From Bacillota bacterium (GTDB lineage Bacteria; Bacillota; Clostridia; Oscillospirales; Ruminococcaceae): 18,704 nucleotides of DNA. The number at the start of each line of letters is the position of its first letter. Position 1 is the stretch's first letter. The notes under the pieces are model-generated. The model was not told the origin of the DNA, did no database searches, and saw nothing but the letters and a program-made list of their open reading frames with translations. The DNA is taken from NCBI GenBank assembly GCA_023396215.1, contig JAEWWW010000070.1:1-18704 (forward strand). Direction: 5' to 3'. Position numbers and translations under genes: made by a program. Below are positions 1 to 5,843 of this stretch, piece by piece.

Positions 1-37
1 TTTTCTGCATCCGAAGATGCATTTCATAAGCTTAATG

Positions 38-237
38 TTGTTCAATTTTCAAGGTACAAGAGTGCTTCTTTTTGTCGCTTTCGCTGTCTCTCAACCGCTC
101 AGCGGACTTTTATTTTAGCACATTTGCTGTCTCTCTGTCAAGAGCTTTTTTCGACTTTTTTCTGCCCCGGTGGGCTTGTCTGTGTTGCTTGCTCGAGGCA
201 GCTTATTTATATTATCATCTTCGCAAAGGAATGTCAA
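38..237 (-). promoter_or_regulatory. rRNA operon leader with tandem promoters, reading left out of the window
   Basis: On the minus strand two near-consensus promoters are arranged in tandem. The upstream one is TTGACA (237-232), a 17-nt spacer and TAATAT (214-209). The downstream one is TTGACA (141-136), an 18-nt spacer and TAAAAT (117-112). Downstream of both, positions 58-38 read TGTACCTTGAAAATTGAACA, the leader motif typical just ahead of rRNA genes in Firmicutes. A small hairpin (TGCATC/GATGCA) follows at 21-6. No rRNA sequence itself is inside the window, so 16S is inferred to begin just left of position 1. The tandem strong promoters argue for the start of an operon rather than a 16S-23S spacer. 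Confidence 0.75.
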
Positions 238-280
238 CACCTTTTTTAAGTTTTTTCTACTTTTCTTTTTTCTTTATATG

Positions 281-289
281 TGCTACAAT
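281..289 (+). promoter_or_regulatory. Possible extended -10 promoter for tRNA-Arg
   Basis: TGCTACAAT fits the extended -10 pattern TGnTATAAT with one mismatch and lies about 80 nt upstream of the tRNA. The matching -35 position (TTTTCT) is poor. This is a weak call. Confidence 0.3.
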
Positions 290-367
290 AGTCCATGCGG
301 TTCAGGGCCTTGTATTTGCCCCTTTGGCCGGCCCCCACCGCCTATATATATACCTTATTATATATAC

Positions 368-444
368 GCGCCCGTAGCTCAGTTGGATAGAGCGTTAGAC
401 TCCGACTCTAAAGGTCGCACGTTCGAATCGTGTCGGGCGTACCA
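368..444 (+). tRNA. tRNA-Arg, anticodon CCG
   Basis: The sequence folds as a full cloverleaf. The acceptor arms GCGCCCG and CGGGCGT leave a G-U closing pair; the D-stem is GCTC...GAGC. The anticodon stem TTAGA/TCTAA encloses the loop CTCCGAC with anticodon CCG. The T-arm is GCACG-TTCGAAT-CGTGT. The 3' CCA is encoded (442-444). It reads the CGG arginine codon. A terminator follows immediately, so it is probably transcribed alone. Confidence 0.95.
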
Positions 445-489
445 AATAAAAGGCACCCATCTTTTTGATGGGTGCCTTTTATTTGGTAC
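439..489 (+). terminator. Terminator of tRNA-Arg, very long perfect inverted repeat
   Basis: Arms 439-461 and 467-489 are perfect inverted repeats of 23 bp around a TTTTT loop. The core is AAAAGGCACCCATC with its complement, and the 3' arm ends in TTTT. The 5' arm includes the last bases of the tRNA, including its CCA. It would work as a terminator in either direction. Confidence 0.85.
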
Positions 490-559
490 CGGCTGCGGAC
501 AGGTTCTCCCCTCCCTTTCTGAAGAATAAGCTCCTGCGTCTATTTTGACCTGGTGACAC

Positions 560-604
560 AAGAAGACATTACCTTCCGCCGGGAGAGTGGCGTCTTCTTT
601 TTTA
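560..604 (+). terminator. Possible terminator hairpin
   Basis: AAGAAGAC (560-567) pairs with GTCTTCTT (592-599), followed by a T run to 603. The loop is large but contains further short GC pairing. No gene in the window obviously ends here, so it may be a relic or a second tRNA terminator. Confidence 0.4.
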
Positions 605-614
605 TGTAAATAAA

Positions 615-623
615 TGGTATTAT
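615..623 (+). promoter_or_regulatory. Possible extended -10 promoter of the HAD gene
   Basis: TGGTATTAT fits an extended -10 element about 70 nt upstream of the HAD phosphatase start. The -35 position overlaps the T-rich end of the preceding hairpin and is poor. Confidence 0.3.
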
Positions 624-691
624 AAATTAAAAGGTGTATCCTGTGGTGCAGGCAAACAAGCATTTGTAGAGATTTATGGACGGGAGAACAG

Positions 692-1489
692 ATGATGGAT
701 AAAATCGTTTTTAGTGATGTGGACGGCACTTTGCTCAACTCAGAACATAGAATTACAGCATTAACCGAAAAAGCCATTCGAGAGCTAAAGAAAAAGGGCA
801 TCCCATTTGTGATTATATCTGCGCGAAGCCCATCGGGCATTTATCCCATACTGAATGAATATGACTTTAGATGCCCTATCGTTTCATATAGTGGCGCACT
901 GATTTTAGATCAAAACAGAGAGGTGCTTTTTCACCGGGGAATAGAGAAATCAAATGCAAAAAGAATGATAGAGTTTATTGAAAGCAATCAGCTTGATATG
1001 AGCTGGTGTGCCTATTCTCTTGATGAATGGATTGTAAAGGATAAAAACGATGCCAGAATAGTGAGAGAAGAAACAATCGTCAAAGCAAAGGCTGCCCAAG
1101 GCTCTATTGATTCCATAACAGATAATGCGGTCAATAAAATTCTGTGTATATGCAATCCAAAGAAAATCGTTGAGATTGAAGAAAGGCTAAAAGAAGCCTT
1201 CCCGAGCTATTCCATTGTCAAATCCTCTGATATTTTATTAGAGATTATGGAAAACGGCATATCTAAAGCCGATGCTGTTCATACCTTGTGTTCCTTATGG
1301 GATATTCCTTTAGAAAATGCGGTTGCTTTTGGCGACAATTATAATGATGTTGAAATGCTGGAAGCAGTTGGATATGGATTTCTTATGGGGAATGCTCCTG
1401 ATGAATTAAAGCAGAGGATTAAAGCCTATACCTGTGATAATAACAATGATGGAATTTATTATGCTCTTTTGAAAATGAATTTGATTTAG
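692..1489 (+). CDS. Cof-type HAD-IIB family phosphatase
   Basis: A 265-residue protein of the Cof/HAD-IIB superfamily: cytosolic magnesium-dependent phosphatases, usually acting on sugar phosphates or cofactor phosphates. Visible motifs are motif I FSDVDGT (residues 7-13; nucleophile D9, acid/base D11), motif II S43 in IISARS, motif III K192 in GISKADA, and motif IV GDNYND (214-219). The cap domain lies between about residues 85 and 185. Length is normal for the family. Two ATGs are adjacent at 692 and 695, and GGGAG at about 681-685 suits either. The gene stands alone between its candidate promoter and a strong terminator at 1499. Its codons are more AT-rich than the cas genes, suggesting a different history. 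The substrate cannot be told from the sequence. Confidence 0.9.
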   Translation: MMDKIVFSDVDGTLLNSEHRITALTEKAIRELKKKGIPFVIISARSPSGIYPILNEYDFRCPIVSYSGALILDQNREVLFHRGIEKSNAKRMIEFIESNQLDMSWCAYSLDEWIVKDKNDARIVREETIVKAKAAQGSIDSITDNAVNKILCICNPKKIVEIEERLKEAFPSYSIVKSSDILLEIMENGISKADAVHTLCSLWDIPLENAVAFGDNYNDVEMLEAVGYGFLMGNAPDELKQRIKAYTCDNNNDGIYYALLKMNLI

Positions 1490-1498
1490 AGAATAAGA

Positions 1499-1531
1499 AA
1501 AGGCAGGCCGCTGTTTTGGCGGCCTGCCTTT
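1499..1531. terminator. Bidirectional terminator between HAD gene and XRE gene
   Basis: AAAGGCAGGCCGC (1499-1511) pairs perfectly with 1519-1531 around a 7-nt loop, with A and T tracts on the two sides. It separates two converging genes and can serve both. Confidence 0.85.
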
Positions 1532-1549
1532 GTTTGATACTGCGTTCAT

Positions 1550-1792
1550 TTATTGTATCTCTTGTTCCAGGCCGTCAAACTCCGGCGTAGAGAAAAATTC
1601 GCCAAGGGTGATGTTGAGGCCGTCGCACAGCTTCTTAATGGTAATAATGGAGATATCCCTGCGCTTTTTATCAAACATACTATAGACGGTGGACGGTGTA
1701 ACGCCTGACAAGGTCGCCAGTTCGTTTGGCCTGATATTTCTTGCCCTGCATATTTCACCAAAGCGGTCTGCAACCATATCCTTTATCGCCAA
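1550..1792 (-). CDS. Small XRE-family (Cro/C1-type HTH) transcriptional regulator
   Basis: An 80-residue protein that is almost entirely one helix-turn-helix domain of the Cro/CI type. The recognition region reads ELATLSGVTPSTVYSMF, followed by KKLCDGLNITLGEFF, the usual fourth and fifth helices. It probably binds DNA as a dimer and represses itself and the divergent small gene. The frame can open upstream at GTG 1801, but that codon overlaps the TGAGG ribosome binding site. TTG at 1792 lies 8 nt after GAGG and is the better start; an ATG at 1777 is the third option. Upstream lie two perfect palindromes and a direct repeat that look like its operators. No effector domain is present. Confidence 0.85.
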   Translation of the reverse strand: MAIKDMVADRFGEICRARNIRPNELATLSGVTPSTVYSMFDKKRRDISIITIKKLCDGLNITLGEFFSTPEFDGLEQEIQ

Positions 1793-1826
1793 TCGTATCA
1801 CCTCAGATAAATAGTACCGGGATATT

Positions 1827-1883
1827 CGCTTGTGCGTATACGCATTTGCGCAAATTTGTAAGACATGATACGCTTGTGCGTAT
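1827..1883. promoter_or_regulatory. Divergent operator region of the XRE regulator
   Basis: A 13-bp direct repeat CGCTTGTGCGTAT occurs at 1827-1839 and 1871-1883. Between the copies are two perfect palindromes, TGCGTATACGCA (1833-1844) and TTTGCGCAAA (1845-1854). A weak plus-strand promoter, TTGCGC (1846-1851), 17 nt, TACGCT (1869-1874), runs through them. The layout between divergent genes is what an autoregulated XRE repressor would need. Confidence 0.55.
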
Positions 1884-1897
1884 GGAGGTGATGTGGT

Positions 1898-2079
1898 ATG
1901 AAAGAAGTTATACTGATAATGGATGATGCTCTATATGCGTTTTATCAAAAGGTGGGGAAAAGCGCAGGCGGCCTTAAGCCGGAAAAGTGATGGTGGATGC
2001 ACTTTTCAAATTGGCGGGAGAACTTTCTCTGCAGGCAATAAGTGAAAAATGCAAAGAAAGACAAGCAGAGTTAAAATAA
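1898..2079 (+). pseudogene. Frameshifted small gene divergent from the XRE regulator
   Basis: ATG at 1898 follows a strong GGAGGTG and encodes 30 residues beginning MKEVILIMDDALYAFYQKVG and ending GLKPEK, with a TGA at 1988-1990. A second frame opens at ATG 1990, overlapping that stop by one base, and encodes 29 residues beginning MVDALFKLAGELSLQAISEK. Adding one G after the AAAAG at about 1983-1987 would join both into one roughly 60-residue protein. From memory, intact proteins of this kind sit beside XRE regulators in Clostridia. Alternatives are a real two-cistron overlap (TGATG coupling) or a sequencing error. Function unknown. Confidence 0.55.
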
Positions 2080-2158
2080 ACGCCCTTATACTTCACCGGC
2101 AATTTTCATGCGCTGCCTCATCCGAAACCAAGGGAGGTGAACAGTTCAGAAACATACC

Positions 2159-2260
2159 TTGCTGTTAAGAAGAAGGTGTCTTTTTCTATGCAGTGAAATA
2201 TGCCGTGATTGCTTTAACGGCGGTTACATCATAACAGACGAACAGGAATTTGCTAAATGA
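2159..2260 (+). other. Possible gene remnant with four cysteines
   Basis: A 33-codon open stretch with only a TTG as possible start contains CSEICRDCFNGGYIITDEQE near its end, with cysteines at 7, 11, 15 and 18, and stops 9 nt before the SDR start. It reads like the tail of a zinc-binding protein, but no ribosome binding site fits. GGGAGGTGA at about 2132-2140 belongs to no clear start. Probably a relic. Confidence 0.2.
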
Positions 2261-2269
2261 AAGGTGGTA

Positions 2270-2983
2270 ATGATGGAAGATAAAAGAGTCGCGATTGTAA
2301 CAGGCGGCAGTTCGGGCATGGGGCTTGCCATTTCAAAGAGACTTAAAAAGGAAGGGATGGATGTCGTTATCTTTGACATTCAACGCCCGCCGGAGGATTT
2401 TCAGTTTTACCATGTTGATATCCGTGATGATGAACAAATTAAATCAGCATTATCCAATATCCCGAAAGTGGATGTTTTAGTAAATAACGCAGGCGTCTAT
2501 TTTGAGCAGTATCTAGAAAACACTACCAATGAAGAGATAGACCGCATGGTGGATATTAACATTAAGGGCACCTATCTTATGACGCGAAACGCGCTTGCAA
2601 AGATCAAAGAAACAAAGGGCACGGTCGTAATCATTGCTTCCTGCCTGGGGCTGGTGCCGGAGTTAACCTCTCCTTTGTATTGCACAACCAAAGCGGGGCT
2701 TATTATGCTGACAAAATGCCTTGCGCAGCAGTATGCAGATTGCGGGATGCGGGTCAACTGCGTATTGCCGGGGCCAATCAATACCCCTCTGCTCCAAAAA
2801 AGCTTTGCGGATCAAGCAGCCGCTGCCCGATGTGCGCAGCGCATACCGCTAAAGCGGATTGGAGAGGCAGAGGATATTGCCAATATGGTGGCATTTCTGG
2901 TAAGCGAGCAAGCCGAATACATAACCGGCGGAGCTTTCCCTGTTGACGGTGGCGTATCCTCTTCCAGCATCTATTCAAAATAG
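2270..2983 (+). CDS. Short-chain dehydrogenase/reductase (SDR)
   Basis: A 237-residue classical SDR, a cytosolic NAD(P)-dependent oxidoreductase with a Rossmann fold. Motifs: TGGSSGMG (11-18) for cofactor binding, D36 after the second strand (IFD), which favours NAD over NADP, NNAG (72-75), N97, and the catalytic S124, Y137 and K141 (YCTTK). The C-terminus ITGGAFPVDGG is typical of FabG-like members. AAAGG suits ATG 2270 or 2273 better than the upstream in-frame GTG 2264. The gene stands alone and ends at a terminator (3058-3085). Substrate unknown; the context gives no pathway. Confidence 0.9.
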   Translation: MMEDKRVAIVTGGSSGMGLAISKRLKKEGMDVVIFDIQRPPEDFQFYHVDIRDDEQIKSALSNIPKVDVLVNNAGVYFEQYLENTTNEEIDRMVDINIKGTYLMTRNALAKIKETKGTVVIIASCLGLVPELTSPLYCTTKAGLIMLTKCLAQQYADCGMRVNCVLPGPINTPLLQKSFADQAAAARCAQRIPLKRIGEAEDIANMVAFLVSEQAEYITGGAFPVDGGVSSSSIYSK

Positions 2984-3057
2984 ATTTCGGTTTACCGGCG
3001 AGGTGGAAATAGCCGCCGCCCCATCGGTTTTTGCACTGCTGTTATTCCAAATAGAAG

Positions 3058-3085
3058 CATCGGTCAAAAGACCGGTGTTTTCTTT
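3058..3085 (+). terminator. Terminator after the SDR gene
   Basis: CATCGGTC (3058-3065) pairs with GACCGGTG (3070-3077) with one G-U pair and an AAAA loop, followed by TTTTCTTT. Confidence 0.75.
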
Positions 3086-3127
3086 ATACCACACCGTGCC
3101 GTTTCTCCTCTTTTTTTGTTAGGCTTC

Positions 3128-3156
3128 TTGCCTTTTATTTGCAAATTCGCTACTCT
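3128..3156 (+). promoter_or_regulatory. Weak candidate cas3 promoter
   Basis: TTGCCT (3128-3133), 17-nt spacer, TACTCT (3151-3156). Each hexamer matches consensus at three positions. It lies between the SDR terminator and cas3 and is the best pair seen there. Confidence 0.3.
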
Positions 3157-3173
3157 AAAAAGGAGGACAGGCC

Positions 3174-3209
3174 GTGCCTGAGCGCCAAACAGCAAGGGGG
3201 TCTATATAA
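3174..3209 (+). CDS. Possible 11-codon leader ORF overlapping the cas3 start
   Basis: AAGGAGG (3160-3166) is a stronger ribosome binding site than cas3's own GGGGG. It lies 7 nt before GTG 3174, which opens a frame MPERQTARGSI whose TAA (3207-3209) shares a base with the cas3 ATG (TAATG). This could couple cas3 translation to the leader. It could also be chance, since cas3 has its own weaker site. Confidence 0.3.
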   Translation: MPERQTARGSI

Positions 3210-5368
3210 TGTATGTGGGACACACCACCGAGGACGGGCGAAGGCAGCCCTTATCCCAGCACCTGCATAAGGTAGCTGCACTGTGCCGGCGCTTTGCCGA
3301 GCCCTTTGGGGCGGGGGATGTTGCCCACGCCATCGGCCTCTGCCACGACCTGGGCAAATATTCCGAAAAGGCCCAGAAACGTCTGCTGCAAAACGGCCCC
3401 CCGGTGGATCATTCCACTGCCGGCGGGCTGGAGGCCCACCGCTTATGCGGCTTCTTTGGCTCCTACTGTGTCTTTGGCCACCACGGCGGCCTGCCCGACG
3501 GCGGCAGCCCCGGGGATAAGTGGGATAACCCCTCCTGGTTTGGGCGGCAGAAACGCCGAGTTGGCCAAGGCATCGAGGATTACACCGCCTTTCGCCCCGA
3601 AATTGCGCTGCAGCAGCCACAGTTCCCTGCCTTTCGCCCGCTGGGGGATGCCGGATTCTCCTGCGCGATGCTGGTGCGCATGTTGTTTTCCTGCCTGGTG
3701 GACGCCGACTTTTTAGACACCGAAGAATTTATGTCGGACGGCAAGGTGGAGCGCGGCGGTTACGAAACCATCGATGTGCTTCATGAAAAGCTGCTCCATT
3801 ACATCCAGCCGTTTTTTCACCCCACCTCTGAGCTGAACCGCAAGCGCAGCGAGATTCTGCAGAGCTGCATCGAAAAAGCAAACGGCCCCAAGGGGCTGTA
3901 TTCGCTCACGGTGCCCACCGGGGGCGGCAAGACCATCTCTTCGCTGGCCTTCGCGCTGGGCCACGCGCGAAAGCACGGCATGCGCCGCGTCATCTATGTC
4001 ATCCCCTACACCAGCATCATCGAGCAAAACGCCGCCGTTTTTGCCGATATTCTGGGGGCGGGCAATGTGCTGGAGCACCACTCGGGCTATGAGTATGACA
4101 ACGCCACCGACGACCAGCAGCAGAAAAAACTCTATCTTTCCACAGAAAACTGGGATGCCCCGGTGGTGGTCACCACCAATGTGCAGTTCTTTGAGTCGCT
4201 TTTTTCCTCCAAAACCTCTAAATGCCGCAAGCTGCACAACATTGCCGGCAGCGTGGTTATCTTTGACGAGGCCCAGATGCTGCCCACCCGCTACCTCACC
4301 GCCTGTGTGCGCGGTATCGCCGAGCTGGTGCACAACTACGGCTGCACCGCCGTGCTGTGCAGCGCCACACAGCCTGCGTTGGATGGGCTTTTTCCGCCCG
4401 AGATACAGCGGGAGGAAATCTGCCCCGACCCGCCCGCGCTCTACCGCTTTTTTTGCCGCACCACGGTACAAAACCTGGGCGCCCTGACCGACGAGGCGTT
4501 GGCGGCACAGCTAAACGCACTGCCTCAGGCGCTCTGCATCGTCAGCACCCGCAAGCAGGCCCAGCGGCTGTATCAAATGCTGGAGGCTGAGGGCAGCTTT
4601 CATCTTTCTACCATGATGTACCCCGAGCACCGCAAGCGGGTTTTGGCAGAAATCAGAGCGCGTCTTTCCCGGGGCCTGCCCTGCCGGGTGGTCTCCACCA
4701 GCCTGATAGAGGCAGGGGTGGACGTCGACTTCCCGGTGGTTTACCGGGCCAAGGCCGGGCTGGATTCGATTGTGCAGGCCGCCGGGCGCTGCAACCGGGA
4801 GGGCAAGCACCCCGCCGGGCAAAGCTTTGTCTATGTCTTTGAGCCGGAAAGCGGTTATACTCTGCCCGTTCTGATGCGCCAGCCCGCCGCCGTTTTTGAG
4901 CTGGCGGCCGCCAAGCACAGCGAGGACATCACTTCGCTGGAGGCGATACACACCTACTTTGAACGGCTGTATGACATCAAAGGAGCTGGGCTGGACGAGA
5001 AAAGGATTGTCGCCCGGTTAGAGGCAGGCTACCGTGAGGAGCGCAGCTTCCCCTTTAAAACCATTGGCGAGGAGTTTCGTCTGATTGAGAGCAATACCCA
5101 CGCCATTCTGATACCCGACGGCCCGGAGGCCGCCGCATTGGCTGAGCGTCTGCGGCAGGGGGAACGTGGCCACCGGCTGCTGCGTCAAGCAGGGCGGTAC
5201 AGCGTGCAGGTGTATGACCACCACTACCAAGAGCTGGTGGAGCTGGGGCTTGTTGCGCAGTTGGACGACGGCGTGCTTTCAATTTTGTCGGTGATGAGCA
5301 GCTACAGCGACCAGACCGGGCTGAACCTTTCCCCCCAAGGAGGCAAGGCCATCTTTATAGATGTATAG
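3209..5368 (+). CDS. cas3: CRISPR-associated nuclease/helicase Cas3 (type I-C)
   Basis: A 719-residue protein with an N-terminal HD nuclease domain fused to an SF2 helicase. It is recruited by Cascade to an R-loop and unwinds and degrades target DNA. HD motifs: H18, H46-D47 (CHDLGK), H68 (DHSTAG) and H91-H92 (GHHGG). Helicase motifs: Walker A PTGGGKT (236-242), DEAQ box (353-356), SAT (385-387), motif V VSTSLIEAGVDVDF (495-508) and motif VI QAAGRCNR (523-530). All key residues are present, so it should be active. GGGGG lies 8 nt before ATG 3209. It is the first cas gene but is cut off from cas5c by 880 bp with terminator-like hairpins, so it is probably transcribed separately. Confidence 0.97.
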   Translation: MYVGHTTEDGRRQPLSQHLHKVAALCRRFAEPFGAGDVAHAIGLCHDLGKYSEKAQKRLLQNGPPVDHSTAGGLEAHRLCGFFGSYCVFGHHGGLPDGGSPGDKWDNPSWFGRQKRRVGQGIEDYTAFRPEIALQQPQFPAFRPLGDAGFSCAMLVRMLFSCLVDADFLDTEEFMSDGKVERGGYETIDVLHEKLLHYIQPFFHPTSELNRKRSEILQSCIEKANGPKGLYSLTVPTGGGKTISSLAFALGHARKHGMRRVIYVIPYTSIIEQNAAVFADILGAGNVLEHHSGYEYDNATDDQQQKKLYLSTENWDAPVVVTTNVQFFESLFSSKTSKCRKLHNIAGSVVIFDEAQMLPTRYLTACVRGIAELVHNYGCTAVLCSATQPALDGLFPPEIQREEICPDPPALYRFFCRTTVQNLGALTDEALAAQLNALPQALCIVSTRKQAQRLYQMLEAEGSFHLSTMMYPEHRKRVLAEIRARLSRGLPCRVVSTSLIEAGVDVDFPVVYRAKAGLDSIVQAAGRCNREGKHPAGQSFVYVFEPESGYTLPVLMRQPAAVFELAAAKHSEDITSLEAIHTYFERLYDIKGAGLDEKRIVARLEAGYREERSFPFKTIGEEFRLIESNTHAILIPDGPEAAALAERLRQGERGHRLLRQAGRYSVQVYDHHYQELVELGLVAQLDDGVLSILSVMSSYSDQTGLNLSPQGGKAIFIDV

Positions 5369-5380
5369 TGCGCAAACGCT

Positions 5381-5423
5381 GAAACCCCATCCTTGCCTTT
5401 GGCGGAGGAGGGGGTTTCTTTAT
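5381..5423 (+). terminator. Terminator after cas3
   Basis: GAAACCCC (5381-5388) pairs with GGGGTTTC (5411-5418), with inner pairing CCTTGCC/GGCGGAGG and a T-rich tail TTCTTTAT. It ends the cas3 transcript soon after the TAG at 5366-5368. Confidence 0.75.
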
Positions 5424-5436
5424 GGTGGGTAAAGGC

Positions 5437-5469
5437 GAAGAGGATGCGGGTACAGTCCGCATCCTCTTC
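5437..5469. terminator. 13-bp hairpin ending the solitary-repeat transcript
   Basis: GAAGAGGATGCGG (5437-5449) pairs perfectly with 5457-5469 around a 7-nt loop. On the minus strand it follows the solitary repeat after 32 nt, where the next CRISPR repeat would be expected. The following T tract is short (GCCTTT) on the minus strand, so it may act as a 3' stabilising hairpin or a weak terminator. On the plus strand it could back up the cas3 terminator. Confidence 0.6.
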
Positions 5470-5501
5470 TTTGCCACACACGCAAATAGGTAACATTAAA
5501 C

Positions 5502-5534
5502 ATTTCAATCCACACCTCCCGCGAGGGAGGTGAC
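5502..5534 (-). CRISPR. Solitary intact CRISPR repeat, reverse orientation
   Basis: All 33 bases are the exact reverse complement of the main array repeat. No second repeat or recognisable degenerate repeat is found on either side. It lies in the cas3-cas5c gap about 6.2 kb from the array. The 12 bases before it on its own strand, ATTATTGCTGTT, match ATTGTTGCTGTT in the main leader (11653-11664) at 11 of 12 positions. Confidence 0.95.
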
Positions 5535-5634
5535 AACAGCAATAATCACCCGGACCTTTTAAAAGGCAATTTCTATCCCCCGTGGTGAGGCGGCTAAATT
5601 GATGCCGGGATAGCCCATGCAGATTACTAAATGG

Positions 5635-5663
5635 ATGGTATCATAAAACAAGTGACTTTTCAA
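5635..5663 (-). promoter_or_regulatory. Promoter of the solitary-repeat RNA
   Basis: Minus strand TTGAAA (5663-5658), 17-nt spacer, TACCAT (5640-5635) preceded by TGA, an extended -10. The predicted start is near 5628, upstream of the solitary repeat. Confidence 0.55.
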
Positions 5664-5714
5664 CATAAAGCCATACCGCATGATACTACCCAAAATTTTA
5701 TATCTCAGTATTTA

Positions 5715-5756
5715 TTGCAGCCTTAGTTGCATATTAAATTATACATAGATAACAAT
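5715..5756 (+). promoter_or_regulatory. Candidate promoter of the divergent (toxin) transcript
   Basis: Two overlapping possibilities: TTGCAG (5715-5720) with TTATAC (5739-5744) at 18 nt, or TTGCAT (5727-5732) with TAACAA (5750-5755) at 17 nt. Both are modest. Either would start transcription 17-30 nt before the strong Shine-Dalgarno at 5779, and either lies under the predicted Cascade footprint. Confidence 0.4.
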
Positions 5757-5763
5757 AAACGAG
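5727..5763 (-). promoter_or_regulatory. Predicted Cascade target site with CTC PAM
   Basis: On the minus strand CTC (5763-5761) is followed by GTTTATTGTTATCTATGT (5760-5743). The solitary-repeat guide reads GTTTAATGTTACCTATTT. Positions 1-5, 7-11, 13-16 and 18 match; 6, 12 and 17 do not, and pairing is lost beyond 18. CTC fits the pyrimidine-pyrimidine-C PAM class known for type I-C. The full 34-nt footprint spans 5727-5760. Confidence 0.7.
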
Positions 5764-5794
5764 ATAATTAAAATCCCAGAGGGGGTGATTATTG

Positions 5795-5806
5795 ATGGTT
5801 ATATGA
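5795..5806 (+). CDS. CreT-like minigene (candidate toxin), AUG-GUU-AUA-UGA
   Basis: A strong GAGGGGGTG (5779-5787) lies about 9 nt before ATG 5795, yet the frame holds only three codons, the last being the rare Ile codon AUA next to UGA. Minigenes of this form (lambda bar, AUG-AUA-stop) are toxic because they sequester tRNA-Ile as peptidyl-tRNA. CreT RNAs of CreTA modules likewise pair a strong Shine-Dalgarno with very few rare codons. The UGA overlaps ATG 5803 (ATGA), which could re-initiate a 15-residue peptide MRNRYPFTLHSISMH ending at 5850, itself with early AGG and CGA codons. The sequence pattern is clear; toxicity is not shown. Confidence 0.4.
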   Translation: MVI

Positions 5807-5843
5807 GGAACCGATATCCGTTCACCCTTCATTCCATAAGTAT

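Larger units (their letters stand above)
5437..5628 (-). ncRNA. CreA-like crRNA-type antitoxin or guide RNA (candidate)
   Basis: The predicted transcript starts near 5628, below an extended -10 promoter. It runs about 94 nt through a leader with a CTATCCC/GGGATAG stem (5607-5613 with 5573-5579) and a 12-bp palindrome CCTTTTAAAAGG (5555-5566). It then enters one intact CRISPR repeat (5534-5502), a 32-nt guide (5501-5470) and the 13-bp hairpin. Cas5c would cut in the repeat and leave a crRNA with the normal 5' handle. The guide begins GTTTAATGTTACCTATTT and matches a divergent promoter-region site at 5760-5743 at 15 of 18 positions, missing at 6, 12 and 17. CreA RNAs of known CreTA modules work this way: partial guide pairing lets Cascade repress without triggering Cas3. 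Transcription and processing are inferred. Confidence 0.65.

Noticed and set aside
72..840. Frames across the rRNA promoter, the tRNA and the start of the HAD gene
   Set aside because: They run through RNA genes, promoters and terminators, and translate as low-complexity or shadow sequence.
5502..5534. Reading the solitary inverted repeat as a tracrRNA-like anti-repeat
   Set aside because: Type I-C needs no tracrRNA, and the better promoter and the guide-target match are both on the repeat's own (minus) strand.
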